Of a stretch of DNA of 64,000 bases, positions 24,101-35,154 are shown one piece after another. Position 1 is the first letter of the stretch. Each line of letters begins with the position of its first letter. Below the pieces are notes generated by a model. It worked only from the letters and a program-made list of their open reading frames with translations. It made no database searches and was not told where the DNA came from. This DNA comes from Corythucha ciliata (Eukaryota > Arthropoda > Insecta > Hemiptera > Tingidae), in assembly GCA_038030265.1 (NCBI GenBank), contig CM075939.1:26579253-26643252 (forward strand), written 5' to 3'. The position numbers and the translations under genes were made by a program.

Positions 24101-26542
24101 CGGCAGACGCGTAGTTTTGAGAACATCTTGGTGACCTCTGCTTCGTTCCGCATTTTAAAATTCTCCACTCCAACTACCATTTTTTTCAGCTGGCTCCTGG
24201 GGCCTTATTCTCTAACGAAATAGAAACTTTGCTTTGGTAGAAACATTGAAATATCATTCTTGAAATTGAGAAAAATGAACGGAAACATAATTATGATTTT
24301 TGAAAAAAGCAATGATGAAAAAGTTAGTGAGTAAGGCCCCTGGACTATTTGCTATGGTAGAAACATTAAAATCTCATTCATGAAATTAAGAAAACTGAAC
24401 GGAACAATAGATTTTTGAAAAAAGTTAGTGAATAAGGATGTTTACGGAATAAAAATGAGTTGTACATTGTATTGTGCAACCCATCAACCTCTAATTTGTC
24501 GTGCGTGTATGGGCCGCTTTAAAATTAGTAATTCTGTTCGATTATGTATTTTTATAGCCCTGAAGGATGCTAGTACCGTAGCGAAATGTAGGCTATAATA
24601 AAATTATTGAGGACCTCGACGGGTGTTTAGCTTTTCCTTCATATATTGATCCTAGGGAACATGAAATTTCGCGTCTAATTACTCTCGTGAATATTCAATT
24701 TTTTGGCTATTTCTCCCTGCGAATTTGAAGTTTCTACCTTTTATCCTCCGAAACTGGCAATGTCGAGGATAGTCAGCCCTAAAACTTTAATATGAAACTC
24801 ACTATTACACGGCTTCACTATTCACCGAAACTTTGAATAGCCTTGTCCATGTAGCTCTGAACCTTTGATTTGTGGCTACTAATCCCCTGAAACATCAAAC
24901 TCCATTTCTATGTATCCCTCCAAACATGGTCGTAGCCATATGGTGCAGGCATTTGCCCTACTTGAAAGTGGATTCTTGACGGGGCAGCGGCCGCGGGGGG
25001 GGGGGGGTAAGAGCCATCAAAAAGAAACAATCCTACAAAGGTCACCAAATTTTGGTCAACCATTTTCACGGGTCTGGGTCGCTAATAAACCTAATTCTCG
25101 AATTTCACTCCCTAAAACATCCATTTTGAGGACTTTTCTCTCGCCCAAAAAAAAAAAAAAATCGTGAGTCTGATTTACTGAAAACAAAATACTTAAAAAA
25201 CGAAGAATTCGGAAGATCCCGTTACAAAAAGTTTTATTTTAGAAAAAAGGGACTAGTTTCGACAATTAGGTAGTCCTTTTCAACCTAAAAGACAAAGAAA
25301 CAATTATATTCAAAGCATATCAACAAACATTTACAAATCTCATTCGCCTTACCTCTAGATCCCGGAAAACAAAAAACCCAATAAATAAATAAATAAATAA
25401 AAACAACAAAAGCCACAACAGAAGATGTCACATTGTTTTCTGAAATAAAACTTTTTGTGACGGGATCTTTTGAATTCTTCGTTTTTTAAGTATTTGGCAC
25501 ACCGTCACTCCTCCGGTCAACCCTCAACTTTTGTTTTGTTGGAAACCAAATTTCGTGGGTTTTGTTGGTATAAAACCATTTCGCGGGGTTGTCACATTAT
25601 TCAAAAAACAGTTTAGTGGATTTTTGTCGTGAAATAATCATTTTTGCAGGTCTGGGCAAAAAAAATCAATCGTATTTCGCTCATCAAACAACCCACTTTG
25701 CTGATTTTTTTTATGAAAAGCTAATTATGCGTACTAATAAAAACCCATTTTCGTGGGCCTGGCTCATTAAAAACCCTACTTCGCGGGTTCCACACGTCTA
25801 AAAAACATTTTCGTCGAAATCGATTTCGTGGGATTTGGGGATTTTCGTTGCAGAGGGGTTTCCTCAATGGAAAACTATAATCACGAGGATTTTTCAGTCT
25901 TATAGACCATTGCACCGTAAACCGTTGCAATGGTTTCTTAGCTCGGTTTCTCTACATTTAGACTATTCGTACATTAAGGAATTCAGAAAGTCTGAAACTG
26001 ACTTCCCACTAAAAAAATTATTAGTAAGTCACCACTATAGTTGCGAAAAAGCTGTCCATGAGCATAGTTATGGGCGTGGTGTCCCGTTAGTCGAAGTTCA
26101 GTGACTAAAGATGTGTGGGGAGGGGTTCTTCAATGTTATGTGAGCATGTTTTCCAATTTAAAATAAACATTATTTTTCCTCAGGTAACCACTTCGCCAAG
26201 GACGAGGATTTCAATCCAGTTGAATGGACTCACCCGAAAACCAGGCTCGACCGCCTTAAATATCGAGTATACAAGGATTTACATGAGCGAGGCTATTTCA
26301 TTACCGACGGAACAAAATTCGGTGGGCATTTTCTCGTCTATCCTGGAGAGCCGTTGAAATTCCACGCTTTTTTCAACGTATTTTGTCGACTGTTTGACGA
26401 TTCGATGGATCTGTCTTCCGTCGTCGTTCACGCTCGTCTTGGAACGTCGACGAAAAAAACTTTTGTCATTGCGAGTACGTCAGGTGACGCCGAGTCGAGT
26501 GAGTTGAGTTATTTCAGTTTCGAATGGACGGGAAAGACTTGA
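18118..26542 (+). CDS. TSEN34: tRNA-splicing endonuclease catalytic subunit Sen34 (four exons)
   Basis: Catalytic subunit of the nuclear TSEN complex that cuts the 3' splice site of intron-containing pre-tRNAs. Exons: 18118..18181, 18241..18479, 18548..18749 and 26184..26542; total 864 nt, 287 aa (human 310). All junctions are GT-AG and in frame; introns are 59, 68 and 7,434 bp. The N-terminal domain carries the family's GLPMVLLPEE stretch. The C-terminal nuclease domain has YRVYKDLHERGYFITDGTKF, then FLVYPGEPLKFHAFF and GTSTKKTFVIAS. The predicted catalytic triad is Tyr221, His229 and Lys260, with the same 8- and 31-residue spacing as human Tyr247/His255/Lys286. The start ATG opens straight into a conserved first strand (M-C-P-K-G-V-R). 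All three catalytic residues sit in the last exon, beyond the huge repeat-filled intron. Tail-to-tail with the WSD-like gene. Confidence 0.95.
19307..19701. mobile_element. ~400-bp foldback MITE with TTAA end, intronic copy
   Basis: Left end TTAAGGGGGAGTTGCACATG; right end decayed to CATGTACAACTCCCACTCAA. Arms match the copy at 15606 almost base for base. Confidence 0.8.
19925..21040. repeat. Degenerate ~30-bp minisatellite (family B), long block
   Basis: More than 30 imperfect units built on CTAATTCGCGGCTAAAATTG followed by AGAAAAAGCG. Individual units differ widely but keep the order GCGGCTAAAA / TTGA / AAAA / GCTAAT. The same family lies in reverse at 41090-42740. Confidence 0.7.
22199..23224. 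mobile_element. TIR element ~1 kb inside the TSEN34 intron
   Basis: The left end TAAAGCCGGCTCCACACATA is mirrored by GTGAAGCCGGCTTA at 23211-23224, with subterminal opposing AATATTCGGTATTCG motifs. Its right TTAA is shared with the adjoining MITE. Confidence 0.55.
23222..23365. mobile_element. ~144-bp MITE with TTAA ends, copy 1
   Basis: TTAAAGGCCCGTTCACATGC at the left, CTTGTGAACGGACCTTAA at the right. Other copies at 31233-31372 and 37832-37969 share TCTATGTTT, TTATTCCCTCGAA and the imperfect palindrome. Confidence 0.8.
23445..23960. repeat. Tandem repeat with ~139-bp period, 3-4 units
   Basis: Recurring landmarks are TAGTCTTTCCATG (about 23570), TAGTCCCTCCATG (about 23709) and CAGTCCTTTCACA (about 23849). 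Each is followed by a GGAG-TTTCAATGACCAAAATTT block and a GGTTCCATTTTTGGGTCCAA block. Confidence 0.65.
25188..25495. mobile_element. ~308-bp TIR element
   Basis: AATACTTAAAAAACGAAGAA at the left is mirrored at 25476-25495. The inverted match continues through GAAGATCCCGTTACAAAAAG and TTTTATTT, giving arms of ~55 bp. No ORF. Confidence 0.75.
25540..25880. repeat. Degenerate ~38-bp repeats
   Basis: Loose units around CCATTTTCGTGGGCCTGGCT followed by CATTAAAAA. Related looser blocks occur at about 21130-21640 and 24700-25120. Confidence 0.5.
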
Positions 26543-27009
26543 CGTCGCACGATTATGATAGCGAGGAAATTAATAATTTACTAGGTACAACAGTTACTTT
26601 TCAACAAATAGAAGATCGAGAATTCCATCTTTTCTACAACTAATTTTTCACCATACTTTTCCGCTATTCTTGCATTCATTCTTGGGTGTGCCAAAATTAT
26701 CAGGGAGTAATAGTAGTCATTTCTAAGCCCCTGACTGAACTTTCCAATAATATTCGGCAGTGAAACTTGAATTTGAAGACCTAAAATCGACTAAATCTCA
26801 CAATTAGCCCCTCCCCCCTCTTCTCTTATCTCTCGGGTCAGAATCTTGTAATTTTGTCTACTGAAATTAACCTCGGCCCTAAATTCCTCAATATATGATT
26901 TTAAAACCTTCGAGGATCTCGATTTTGAGAATCGTCATTAACATTACGAGCCACGAAGTGTTGTTTTTTCTTGAGGGGGGGGGGCAAGCAATAACATAAT
27001 TTTGTAACT
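26543..27009. other. Convergent 3' intergenic region, TSEN34 / WSD-like gene
   Basis: 467 bp between the two stop codons; it must hold both 3'UTRs. A G tract lies at 26976-26985. No coding sequence. Confidence 0.6.
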
Positions 27010-28622
27010 TTATTTCTGCTTCTTCAAAGAAGCTACACATTTTTCGATGTATTCTATTACGCCTTCCACAAGTGTGTCCGCGTCATTACTGGTTTTAGCC
27101 ACGATCGAGTCCATCATGATGCCAACATTACAACGACCGTTGAAAAAAGACATCGACATACCAAGACCTGTGCAAACAAAAAGTGCATATTGAGCGGTTG
27201 GTCGTTCGTTTCATAATCCACGCTAATTCGTTACAATTTTCAGTCATGTTCGGGTTCAAATATAGAGAACTCACGAATTCAAACCCATTCATAACCTCTT
27301 TGTTCGCAGGCCCTGGAAAATTACTGAATACACTCGTGTAATCGGTGCATTTATTCACCCATTTGGGTGTTGCCGTTGGAAAAAGTGCGGTCAATTGTTT
27401 CGGTAGGAAAAAATCGATTTGATAGAACGGTTTATTTTTGAACCTCTCGTACTGGGCGGCGATTTCGTTTTCCCTGTCTGTAGACTCTACCGGTATTCTA
27501 AGACCAATGGGAACGAATTCCTTTGCGCCATCCGGCCGATAGGGGAGTGCCAGGGTGATGTAAGGAATGGACTCGTTTCGTGATTTAAACAGTCGCTCCA
27601 GGGCGAAGGATAATGCTGAGAGAGCAATAACTGTTATTTGCCTCCCGGTGTGTCTCTTAATTTCTTTTAGCGCTTCAAAATCAATTTCTCCCCACCTGCC
27701 AAAAAGTAATCAAAAAATAATGGTGTCCTATTACGTCGATGACACTCTTACCCAATTTGTTTCTTCAGCGTTAGCTTCTGTGATTTCAGCGAATTTTCTT
27801 CCTTTGGCCTCAGGTACTGACCAATCGTATAAGTTGGCCCCATCAAGACGTACGGAGCGTACGTGAATGCCGTCGACAGAATTTTTTCAATTTTGGCGAA
27901 CGGTTTTGGGAGGGTTTGTGACAATAGTTCGTCGCGTAGGGTAAAACCGTCTCCACCGGAGTGATGGACTCGACAAACTATCGGGTACACATTGCCTTCG
28001 ATCGGATATTTGCTCACGTAAACCTCCCAAATACTAATGAAAAAATATTAGAAGAAAACACTGGCGATACATTCAATGGAATCTTACGCGTCGTTAGAAG
28101 GTTGTGTTTGAGCGATGTCGCTCAAAAATGATTTTATTTCCTCCCTGTTCTTACATTCGAAAAACCGCACTTGCTTTTCGTAGTTCACTGGTATTCTTTC
28201 CCAGTAACGAAATCCACACCATTCTGAAATTTTTACGTTCATTCTGGAAAAGTTTTTCTTTCCAACGGCGATAATTTCCTGTCGTAGTTCTAAAAAATAA
28301 GAAAAATAAAGGGAAAACAAATAAATGATGAAATCTTGAAAGCTCTCCGGTCCCTTCTCTTCCGCCAACCTTCACTCGACCCCAAGGTGGTTAAGTTTGC
28401 GTCTCCTACCACGCACAGGTAATTTAACGGCTCATCGTCCAGTCTTGTGTCGAAGAAAAGATCGTGAATGTCCAAAAGACTCACATAGTTAGTTTTTGTC
28501 AAAAGGAGATAAATGTGAACGATTTGACGTAAACAGATGACGACCAGTAATGAGAGCAGGTAGACCGGGGTGACTAGAACTCCGCAAATGATGACCAAGG
28601 GGTTGTTCTTGATGTATAAGCT
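27010..28622 (-). CDS. WSD-type wax ester synthase / diacylglycerol acyltransferase (5' exon missing)
   Basis: Acyl-CoA-dependent O-acyltransferase of the WS/DGAT family (condensation-domain fold), which makes wax esters or triacylglycerol at the ER. Five exons in transcript order: 28622..28376, 28289..28088, 28033..27752, 27695..27235 and 27167..27010; 1,350 nt, 449 aa plus stop. Introns are 86, 54, 56 and 67 bp and all phases agree. The first exon has one or two hydrophobic segments (VIICGVLVTPVYLLSLLVVI). The third exon has the catalytic HHxxxDG motif as HHSGGDG, preceded by IWEVYV. The fourth has the family SNxPGP motif as SNFPGP. The last exon, LGMSMSFFNGRCNVGIMMDS onward, is the usual C-terminal strand and acidic patch. 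No ATG lies in frame upstream in the first exon, which begins directly after a TTCTTTTTTAG acceptor, so a short N-terminal exon remains unidentified upstream. Wax ester versus TAG activity cannot be told from sequence. Confidence 0.86.
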
Positions 28623-28934
28623 CTAAAAAAGAATAACAAACCGATAATTACTTTAATTAAAAAAAGGAAAGGTGTAACGGGGGGGGGGGGCTCACTCAGT
28701 TTTCACACCTTTGAGACTACGCCTATTTTGACTCAGAAACTTGACATTCGGCCCATAACCTTCCACTTTATTAGGGCCCTAATACATTTTAGCATCGGCA
28801 ATGAACAAGTTAGCCTCCCCCTCCCTCACCACAGTAACCGGCTATTTCATTCCCAGGGCAGAGTTGGACTATTCGACGCAACAAATTACAAATGCCGGTA
28901 GACGTTTATTCAGTCCGTAATAAAAGTACTTGCC
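28623..28934. other. Unassigned upstream sequence / intron of the WSD-like gene
   Basis: G tract at 28680-28690. No upstream exon with a suitable donor recognised. Confidence 0.4.
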
Positions 28935-29540
28935 TAATTTTTTTTTATTTTTATTCACTCATGACGTTATTTGATAGAAGCTATTGAGGAAGAGCAGGAA
29001 AAAGTAAAAAAATCGCGCGGGAAATATTTTTAATTAATTTTTAAAGTAATGAGTTTTGCGATGGAGGGGGTTTGAAAGAAGTGACGTCCCCGGTGCGTTA
29101 TTTTTGGGTGAAGGGGCAAAGGAGAAGCTCATTCCACTAAATACAAGAGCGGGCGTGAGTCCATTCTTGCCCAAATAGGGCAAGAAAAAAATAGAAACGC
29201 TGCACACCAAAGCAAAACAGCGAAGCAATGAACGTGCAAGTTGTTGTAAACGGTAACGTTCTGGTTGCAGTGATTTAGTATGAGGGTTGAAGTGGTTGGG
29301 CAGATAGTTGGTAGGGATGGAATGGGGACGTGCCTGAGAGGGGTCGGTGGGCGGTTCTGACGTCACATCCACAACCCCCGTCTAAGTCTCAGCTGGTAAT
29401 TCACGGACATTTTAAAATTCAATTAAAAATCACTGCCTGCACCTGTTGAGTTGCGGTTTTCACCATTCACTTTTGTTTCAGCACCACTCTCGACTGAGAT
29501 CGAAACAAAAGTATAAAAAAGTTCATGCAAGTTCTCTAAT
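28935..29540. repeat. Dispersed repeat family C, copy 2
   Basis: Matches 12900-13780. Also contains the block AAGCTCATTCCACTAAATAC with GCGGGCGTGAGTCCATTC, which recurs at about 31410-31460. TGACGTCA is at about 29342. Confidence 0.65.
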
Positions 29541-29659
29541 GTCCGCTAAACAATGGTGGAGTGGTTCGTCTCGGCTCTATAAAGAACAATTTTATGTGTC
29601 TGGAAATCGTGAATTTCCGACATGTTGGTAAAAATAGCAAACGCTTTAAAATATAAAAC

Positions 29660-30110
29660 AGTAGGTAAAGGGTTTTTTTAAAAAATAAAAAGTTTAAAAC
29701 TAAACAGAAAAAACCCACCATTTTTGTCGAAATGCCTCGCCGACGCGACGTCTCTCTGATCCAAATCGAAGGACGCAAAAAATTATTCTAATGTGGAAGA
29801 ACTGACAACTGACCTTTCAAAAATAATGTTTCTTTATGTGGGGAGGGGGGTTGGCAATAAGGTGAGGGAGGGATATAAAGATGCGTGTGTTGGGGGAGCG
29901 AGTCGTTATGAATTAATTAAACTAGAGGTTCCTCGTGTCGTTAATAGTTTCCTTGGTATGAATTGATTACTAAATCTGTTTACACGGGGGCTACTCCCTC
30001 ATCGTTGATTTAAAAAAAAATGTTTAATGGCGAAACTGCTCGGTGAATCTAGGTATTAATTACGTGTTAATGCGTTCCCTTTGAATCAAGGCTGGTGGTG
30101 TGGTATTTTA
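29660..30110. repeat. Repeat R, uninterrupted copy (empty site)
   Basis: Shares GTCGAAATGCCTCGCCGACG, ATAAAGATGCGTGTGTT and GAGTCGTTATGAATTAATTA with 31680-31909. It reads straight on into AACTAGAGGTTCCTCGTGTC, which in the other copy is found only at 40304. It is therefore the pre-insertion allele form of the LINE target. Confidence 0.8.
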
Positions 30111-31232
30111 TGCATAAAAGTTGTTCAATATCGAATAGCGAGCGTATTTCGAAACAAAACCGTGTAGCTACAGTGTAGTCTGTGTAGTGAACATAAGTGG
30201 GAGGTGGTTGGTAGGGATAGGGTTGGATGTGTACTGTGGTAACTTCACACGGTTAATAGTCTAATCTAATTTCGTAATTTCCAAAAATCAGGACCTCGTA
30301 AGCTCGGATTGCGAGAGTTGATCCTAATTGAGTGTAAACACACCCGAAAGAGCTCCCTGACACATATGATTTGTAGCGCAAGAAGTGTCCGACATCACAT
30401 TTGTATTCAGAGTGGAAGGACTTTCGGACTTTCTCTCTGAGAGATGAGTTTTATTGCATGCCACTTGAACGTGTTTGTGATGTTTGTGACACTTGTGTGA
30501 TATGAGTGAGTGGTCTGGATACAAAATTTCTAATTTCGTGCCCGATACATAGTTAGTTTCTTGGTGACGTCATTTGACAGCTTACAAAATGGGCATGTTT
30601 CTACAATAGCGTAACAATATCCGACCCACTAGCGAAATTCATCTCTGAAAGATACACGAAAATTCAATGTCACACTTTTTCGTTTTTTCAAAAAATAAGC
30701 GTACAGACGATTGTAGCGTGTTATTATTAGGGTTTCTAAAGTTAAATTTTGCGCTCTTTTCAGAAATGTGATTCATTGTGTTCTATATTGAATGGTTCGT
30801 CCGTTAAGTCCGCTTTTTGTGAGAAATAGGTGGTTTGGCTTAAAAAACACAAAATTCTCTGAAACGAAGCGTTTGCGACCCTATGTCCACATAGTAATTT
30901 TGGTTCGCCCTACTTAGTTGGACATGTGCAAGTATTTCCGGATCCTCTTGAAACACCCTCTATACATTGGCTTCTTGGGACTCAATTACATTTGTATGCC
31001 CGAAGATAAGAGTCAGGTGAAGTGTTTTTGTCGAAAAATGGTGATTTTTGTACCGAAACGTGAGTTTCTATAGTCTGTTCAGTTAGTGATGGACTCACGA
31101 ACGGGTTGCTTCTTTTCGATAGTTCGATTTTTTCACTCCCATCAAAAATATTTAAAGACCTCAACAAAAAAACTTTTACTATGGGCACTATGGTCTATGA
31201 TTACGTATAGACGCAACACAGTGATCATTTCA
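30111..31232. other. Unassigned
   Basis: No exon, RNA or terminal repeat recognised. Confidence 0.4.
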
Positions 31233-31372
31233 TTAAGGCCCGTTCATAAGCTCTATGTTTGCGTTTTGTGGACCAAACCAAAGAGATTCATTCCCTCGAA
31301 AAATGAAGTATTTTGATAGGTTGCATAGACACTATACAACGAAAACATAGAGCTTGTGAACGGGCCTTTATA
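31233..31372. mobile_element. ~140-bp MITE with TTAA end, copy 2
   Basis: TTAAGGCCCGTTCATAAGCT at the left; AGCTTGTGAACGGGCCTTTA at the right. Same family as 23222-23365. Confidence 0.8.
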
Positions 31373-31679
31373 AAATTATTCCCGGTGAGTTATTTTTAGG
31401 AGAAATGACAAATGGGAAGCTCATTCCACTAAATTCAAGGGCGGGCGTGAGTCCATTCCTAAGTGGACAGACTATACGAGGAAAAATACCCGATTTGAAG
31501 GGCTAACTTAACAATTTCCATCAAGTCTATAGGATCTACAGTCAAGTTCAGTCAGCGTATTTTTGTTTTTTTGTTTCCAAAGAAGGCGTGCCCCGGAAAT
31601 CAGTTAATATAGTCAGTTTCTGGTCGCTATTAGTAAAAATGCAAACTCATCAAAAGAATAAAACAATACCCGCACGTAG

Positions 31680-31909
31680 GCAAAAAAGTTTAAAACTAAA
31701 CAGAAAAACCCACCATTTTTGTCGAAATGCCTTGCCGACGCGACGTCTCCCTGATCTAAATCGAAGGACGCAAAAAATTATTCTAAAGTGGAAGAACTGG
31801 CCTTTCAAAAACCAAGTTTCTGAAGTTAGCAGAGAGGGGGTTGGCAAAAGGGTGAGGGAGGATATAAAGATGCGTGTGTTCGGAGAGCGAGTCGTTATGA
31901 ATTAATTAA
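31680..31909. repeat. Repeat R, interrupted copy (left half)
   Basis: Ends at GAATTAATTAA (31899-31909), after which the LINE composite begins. The right half resumes at 40301 as TTAAACTAGAGGTTCC and continues to about 40372. Confidence 0.8.
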
Positions 31910-31918
31910 TAATAGCTG

Positions 31919-34900
31919 CACTGGGAAAAAAAAGAGGCACTTTCTCGGTTAATTTTAACCGAGAAATCTCGGTAAAATGTTTGCAACCGTCACGAGTCTG
32001 TAATGTCAACCGACAAGCTTCATACGGTTGAATGCACGTCTTGACTCGGTTAACGCATGTTGTCGGTAAAATGTTTGCAACCGTCATGAGTTGGTAAAGT
32101 CTACCGACAAGCTTGATACGGTTAAATGCACTCGGTTAGCGCATATTGTCGGTAAAATGTTTGCAACCGAGTCTGACGGTCAAGCCACAAACACGGTTAA
32201 ACACATGATCCCAGTCAGTTGAGACATATCTGTTGAATGAACCGTCACTAGACGGTTAACTCTAACCGTTACTTTACGGTAGATTCTTCCGACCCACAAC
32301 TCCCTTGTCTGTTACAGCAACTGTCTAACATCGGTGAAAGCTGACCGTATACTCGGTAATCACAGCCGTGTCAGGCGGTTAGTCCAACAGTGTGTTTACG
32401 GTAGTGGCGAACCGAATTCTGGATATTATACGGTAGCATCAGCAGAAAAAAAACGGTAAAATTCTACTGTCATGACGGTTGCATCAACGGTTACTCAACG
32501 GTAAAACAGGTATCTCTACTCGGTTAAGAAACGCCGTCTTGAGTCTGGTGTCAACCGTGACATAACGGTACATGCTACCGTTGGCATACGGTGGAATATA
32601 CCGTTATATCACAGTTAAAACAGGTGTCTCACCTCGGTTAAGAGGTACCGTCTTGAGTCTGGTGTCAACCGTGAAATAACGGTATATACTACCGTCGGCA
32701 TACGGTAGAATATACCGTTTCTACTGTGGTACAAACGGTAATTTTTCACCGACTTTCTCGTACGTGCTTCCACTTTTCACGGTTAGCCTTACTGATTCTT
32801 TACGGCCAAATTTGCCGCAAAAAATGGTTGAGCCGAGCGTCAGAGGTAAACCGCAGATTAAATTTCCATTTCAAATCCTGATTTCTCTCGACGCTCGGTT
32901 CAGCCTTTCTTGTGGCCCGTTTGAGACCCTAAAAAAAATTTGAGTTACCGTGAAAGTGAGTGTTCTGAAATTCTGTTATTGGTAAAAAAAGATTAAAATT
33001 GGAAATAGGATGAACGTAAATTTTAGTTCACATGCGAAGAAGTCGTGAAAGAAGAAACACGAAATATATTCAAACATAGTACAAAACAATAAGTAGAAAA
33101 TTCACCACCGTCATTGAATTCTGCTTTACCGTCACTTCGCTCGGTTTTACCGTCATTCAACTCGACTTCACCGTCATTGAATTCTGCTTTACCGTCACAT
33201 CGCTCGGTTTTACCGTCATTCATCTCGGTAACACGACCGCTCAACTCGGCTTTACCGTCATTCAACTCGGTAACATGGTCGCTCAACTCGGTTTCACCGT
33301 CATTCAATCGTGTAGTCGCTCAGCTTCCACTCTTGCAAAAGAGTTTTAACATCTTCATCCATTTCGGAGTCACAAGTTCTTGTTTCAACACGACTCAAAT
33401 CACTTCACGAAAAAAAAAAAACAAAAAAAAAAAACTCTTTCACTGACTACAGTGACTGAAACAACTTCAGCAGGCGAGGACTAAATAATGAGAAGTGCGA
33501 AGTTACTGGGAGCAGTGAGGAAGGCAGACCTTGCGCGTTTTCTGCAGGTGCCGCTAAAAACAAAGAGAGGGAGTGCTTCAACCGATAGAGCACCCTGAAT
33601 CAACAGAATTTTGACGGTTAAGGGTTGCCTTACTGAACCGTCTACTTAGTTGTTGCATCTAGCTACGAGTGCGTGAAGTCGGTTAAAAACTGCTTGTCTA
33701 AGACTGCCAGAACAGGAGAGTTTTATAGGATGATGAAATGGGGGAGGGGACCTCTTGGGTAACGTTATATCTATATGTATCTGAATGCTTTCATTAAATA
33801 AAAATAAATACTAGGCTACCGATGGGAGCATTGAGTTTGATTCTATTTACATTTTTTGTGTGTGTTCTTCATCGAAAAATATCCCGCTTTCTTTGATTGT
33901 GACCTGGGACCCAGGGCAATTTGCGAAAGTTGCAAGATCCGGAAGTTTTAGAAAATGAAAATTTCGTTTCATCGGTTTTATCGTCCGCCTACACAGTACA
34001 ACGTCAGTACATTTGATATTAGTGGCCATGGAGCCGGGTTCACCGTCATTCAACTCTGCTTTACAGTTACTAAACTCGGTAACGCCGTCATTAAACTCTG
34101 TTACATCGCCATATTCAACTCGATTTCACCATCATTGAATTCTGCTTTACCGTCAATACGCTCGGTTTTACCGTCATTCATCTCGGTAACACGACCGTTC
34201 AACTCGGCTTTACCGTCATTCAACTCGGTAACATGGTCGCTCAACTCGGTTTCACCGTCATTCTACTCGACTTCACCGTCATTGAATTCTGCTTTACCGT
34301 CACTTCGCTCGGTTTTACCGTCATTCATCTCGGTAACACGACCGTTCAACTCTGCTTTACCGTCATTCAACTCGGTAACATGGTCGCTCAACTCGGTTTC
34401 ACCGTCATTCAACTCGGTTTCTCCATCATTCCAACTTGATTTCACCGTCATTCAACTCGGTTCTACCGTCGTCCAACTCTATTTTACCTTCATTCAGGTC
34501 GGTAATACGGTCGTTCAACTCGGTTTTACCATCATTCAGCTCGATTTCACCGTCATTGAATTCTGCTTTACCGTCACTTCGCTCGGTTTTACTGTCATTC
34601 AACACGGTAACATGGTCGCTCAACTCGGTTTCACCGTCATTCAACTAGGTTTCTCCATCATTCCAACTTGATTTCACCGTCATTCAACTCGGTTTTACTG
34701 TCATTCAACTCGGTTTTACCGTCTTCCAACTCTGTTTTACCTTCATTCAGGTCGGTAATACGGTCGTTCAATTCGGTTTTACCGTCATTCAGCTCGATTT
34801 CACCGTCATTGAATTCTGTTTTACCGTCTCTCAACTCGGTTTTACCGTTATTAAACTCGGTTACACGGTCATTCACCTCGGTTTTACAGTTATTCACACC

Positions 34901-35154
34901 GGCTGGGTGACAAGTTTTCAGCTCAACCGACTTTGTTTGTACGGTTAAGCACGTGAAAGTGTAGAAAAGTCTGTTAAATACACGGTAAAAGAGTCTTTTT
35001 GACGGTTGTTTGCACTCTTAACCGAACAAATAACTGTTGGAGCCGTCTTTAACAGAATGACGTTTATTTTTCACGGTTAAGTTTAACCGTTTCAACCCGT
35101 TTTAACCGTTTAACTGTTTCAACCGAGTTCCGGAACCGACTCTTTTTCCCAGTG
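31919..35154. mobile_element. 3.24-kb CACTGGG-TIR element filled with AACGGT/ACCGTT motifs
   Basis: Starts CACTGGGAAAAAAAAGAG and ends CTCTTTTTCCCAGTG. The ends are inverted, and both subterminal kilobases are packed with AACGGTT, ACCGTT, CTCGGTT and AACCGAG motifs in both orientations (31930-32780 and 34915-35130). The centre (33105-34900) is a 21-bp minisatellite. No transposase. Flanking bases share only TG, so the target duplication and superfamily stay open (CACTA-like or Transib-like ends are possible). Confidence 0.75.
33105..34900. repeat. 21-bp minisatellite in two blocks
   Basis: The unit AACTCGGTTTTACCGTCATTC recurs at 33105-33315 and 34030-34900, often in higher-order runs. Being 21 bp long and stop-free, it reads on the minus strand as a seven-residue repeat ELNDGKT and on the plus strand as TVIQLGF. 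These readings are taken as side effects, not genes. Bases 33316-34029 between the blocks are unique-looking, with A tracts at 33411-33432. Confidence 0.85.

Larger units (their letters stand above)
18750..26183 (+). other. Third intron of TSEN34, 7.4 kb, repeat-filled
   Basis: Donor TG|GTAAGC and acceptor TTTTTCCTCAG|GTAAC. It carries a TTAA MITE (19307-19701), minisatellite B (19925-21040), ~38-bp CGTGGGTTTGG-type repeats (about 21130-21640, 24700-25120, 25540-25880), a TIR element (22199-23224), a small MITE (23222-23365), a ~139-bp tandem array (23445-23960) and another TIR element (25188-25495). Bases 18790-19300 and 26000-26180 show nothing specific. Confidence 0.8.

Noticed and set aside
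29034..29372. 112-residue minus-strand frame as an upstream exon of the WSD-like gene
   Set aside because: It lies in dispersed repeat family C, whose other copy at 12900-13780 is not coding, and it lacks WSD features.
33023..34910. Long reading frames on both strands (up to 238 codons) as protein genes
   Set aside because: They arise from a 21-bp stop-free minisatellite; both strands and several frames are equally open and there is no splice or domain context.
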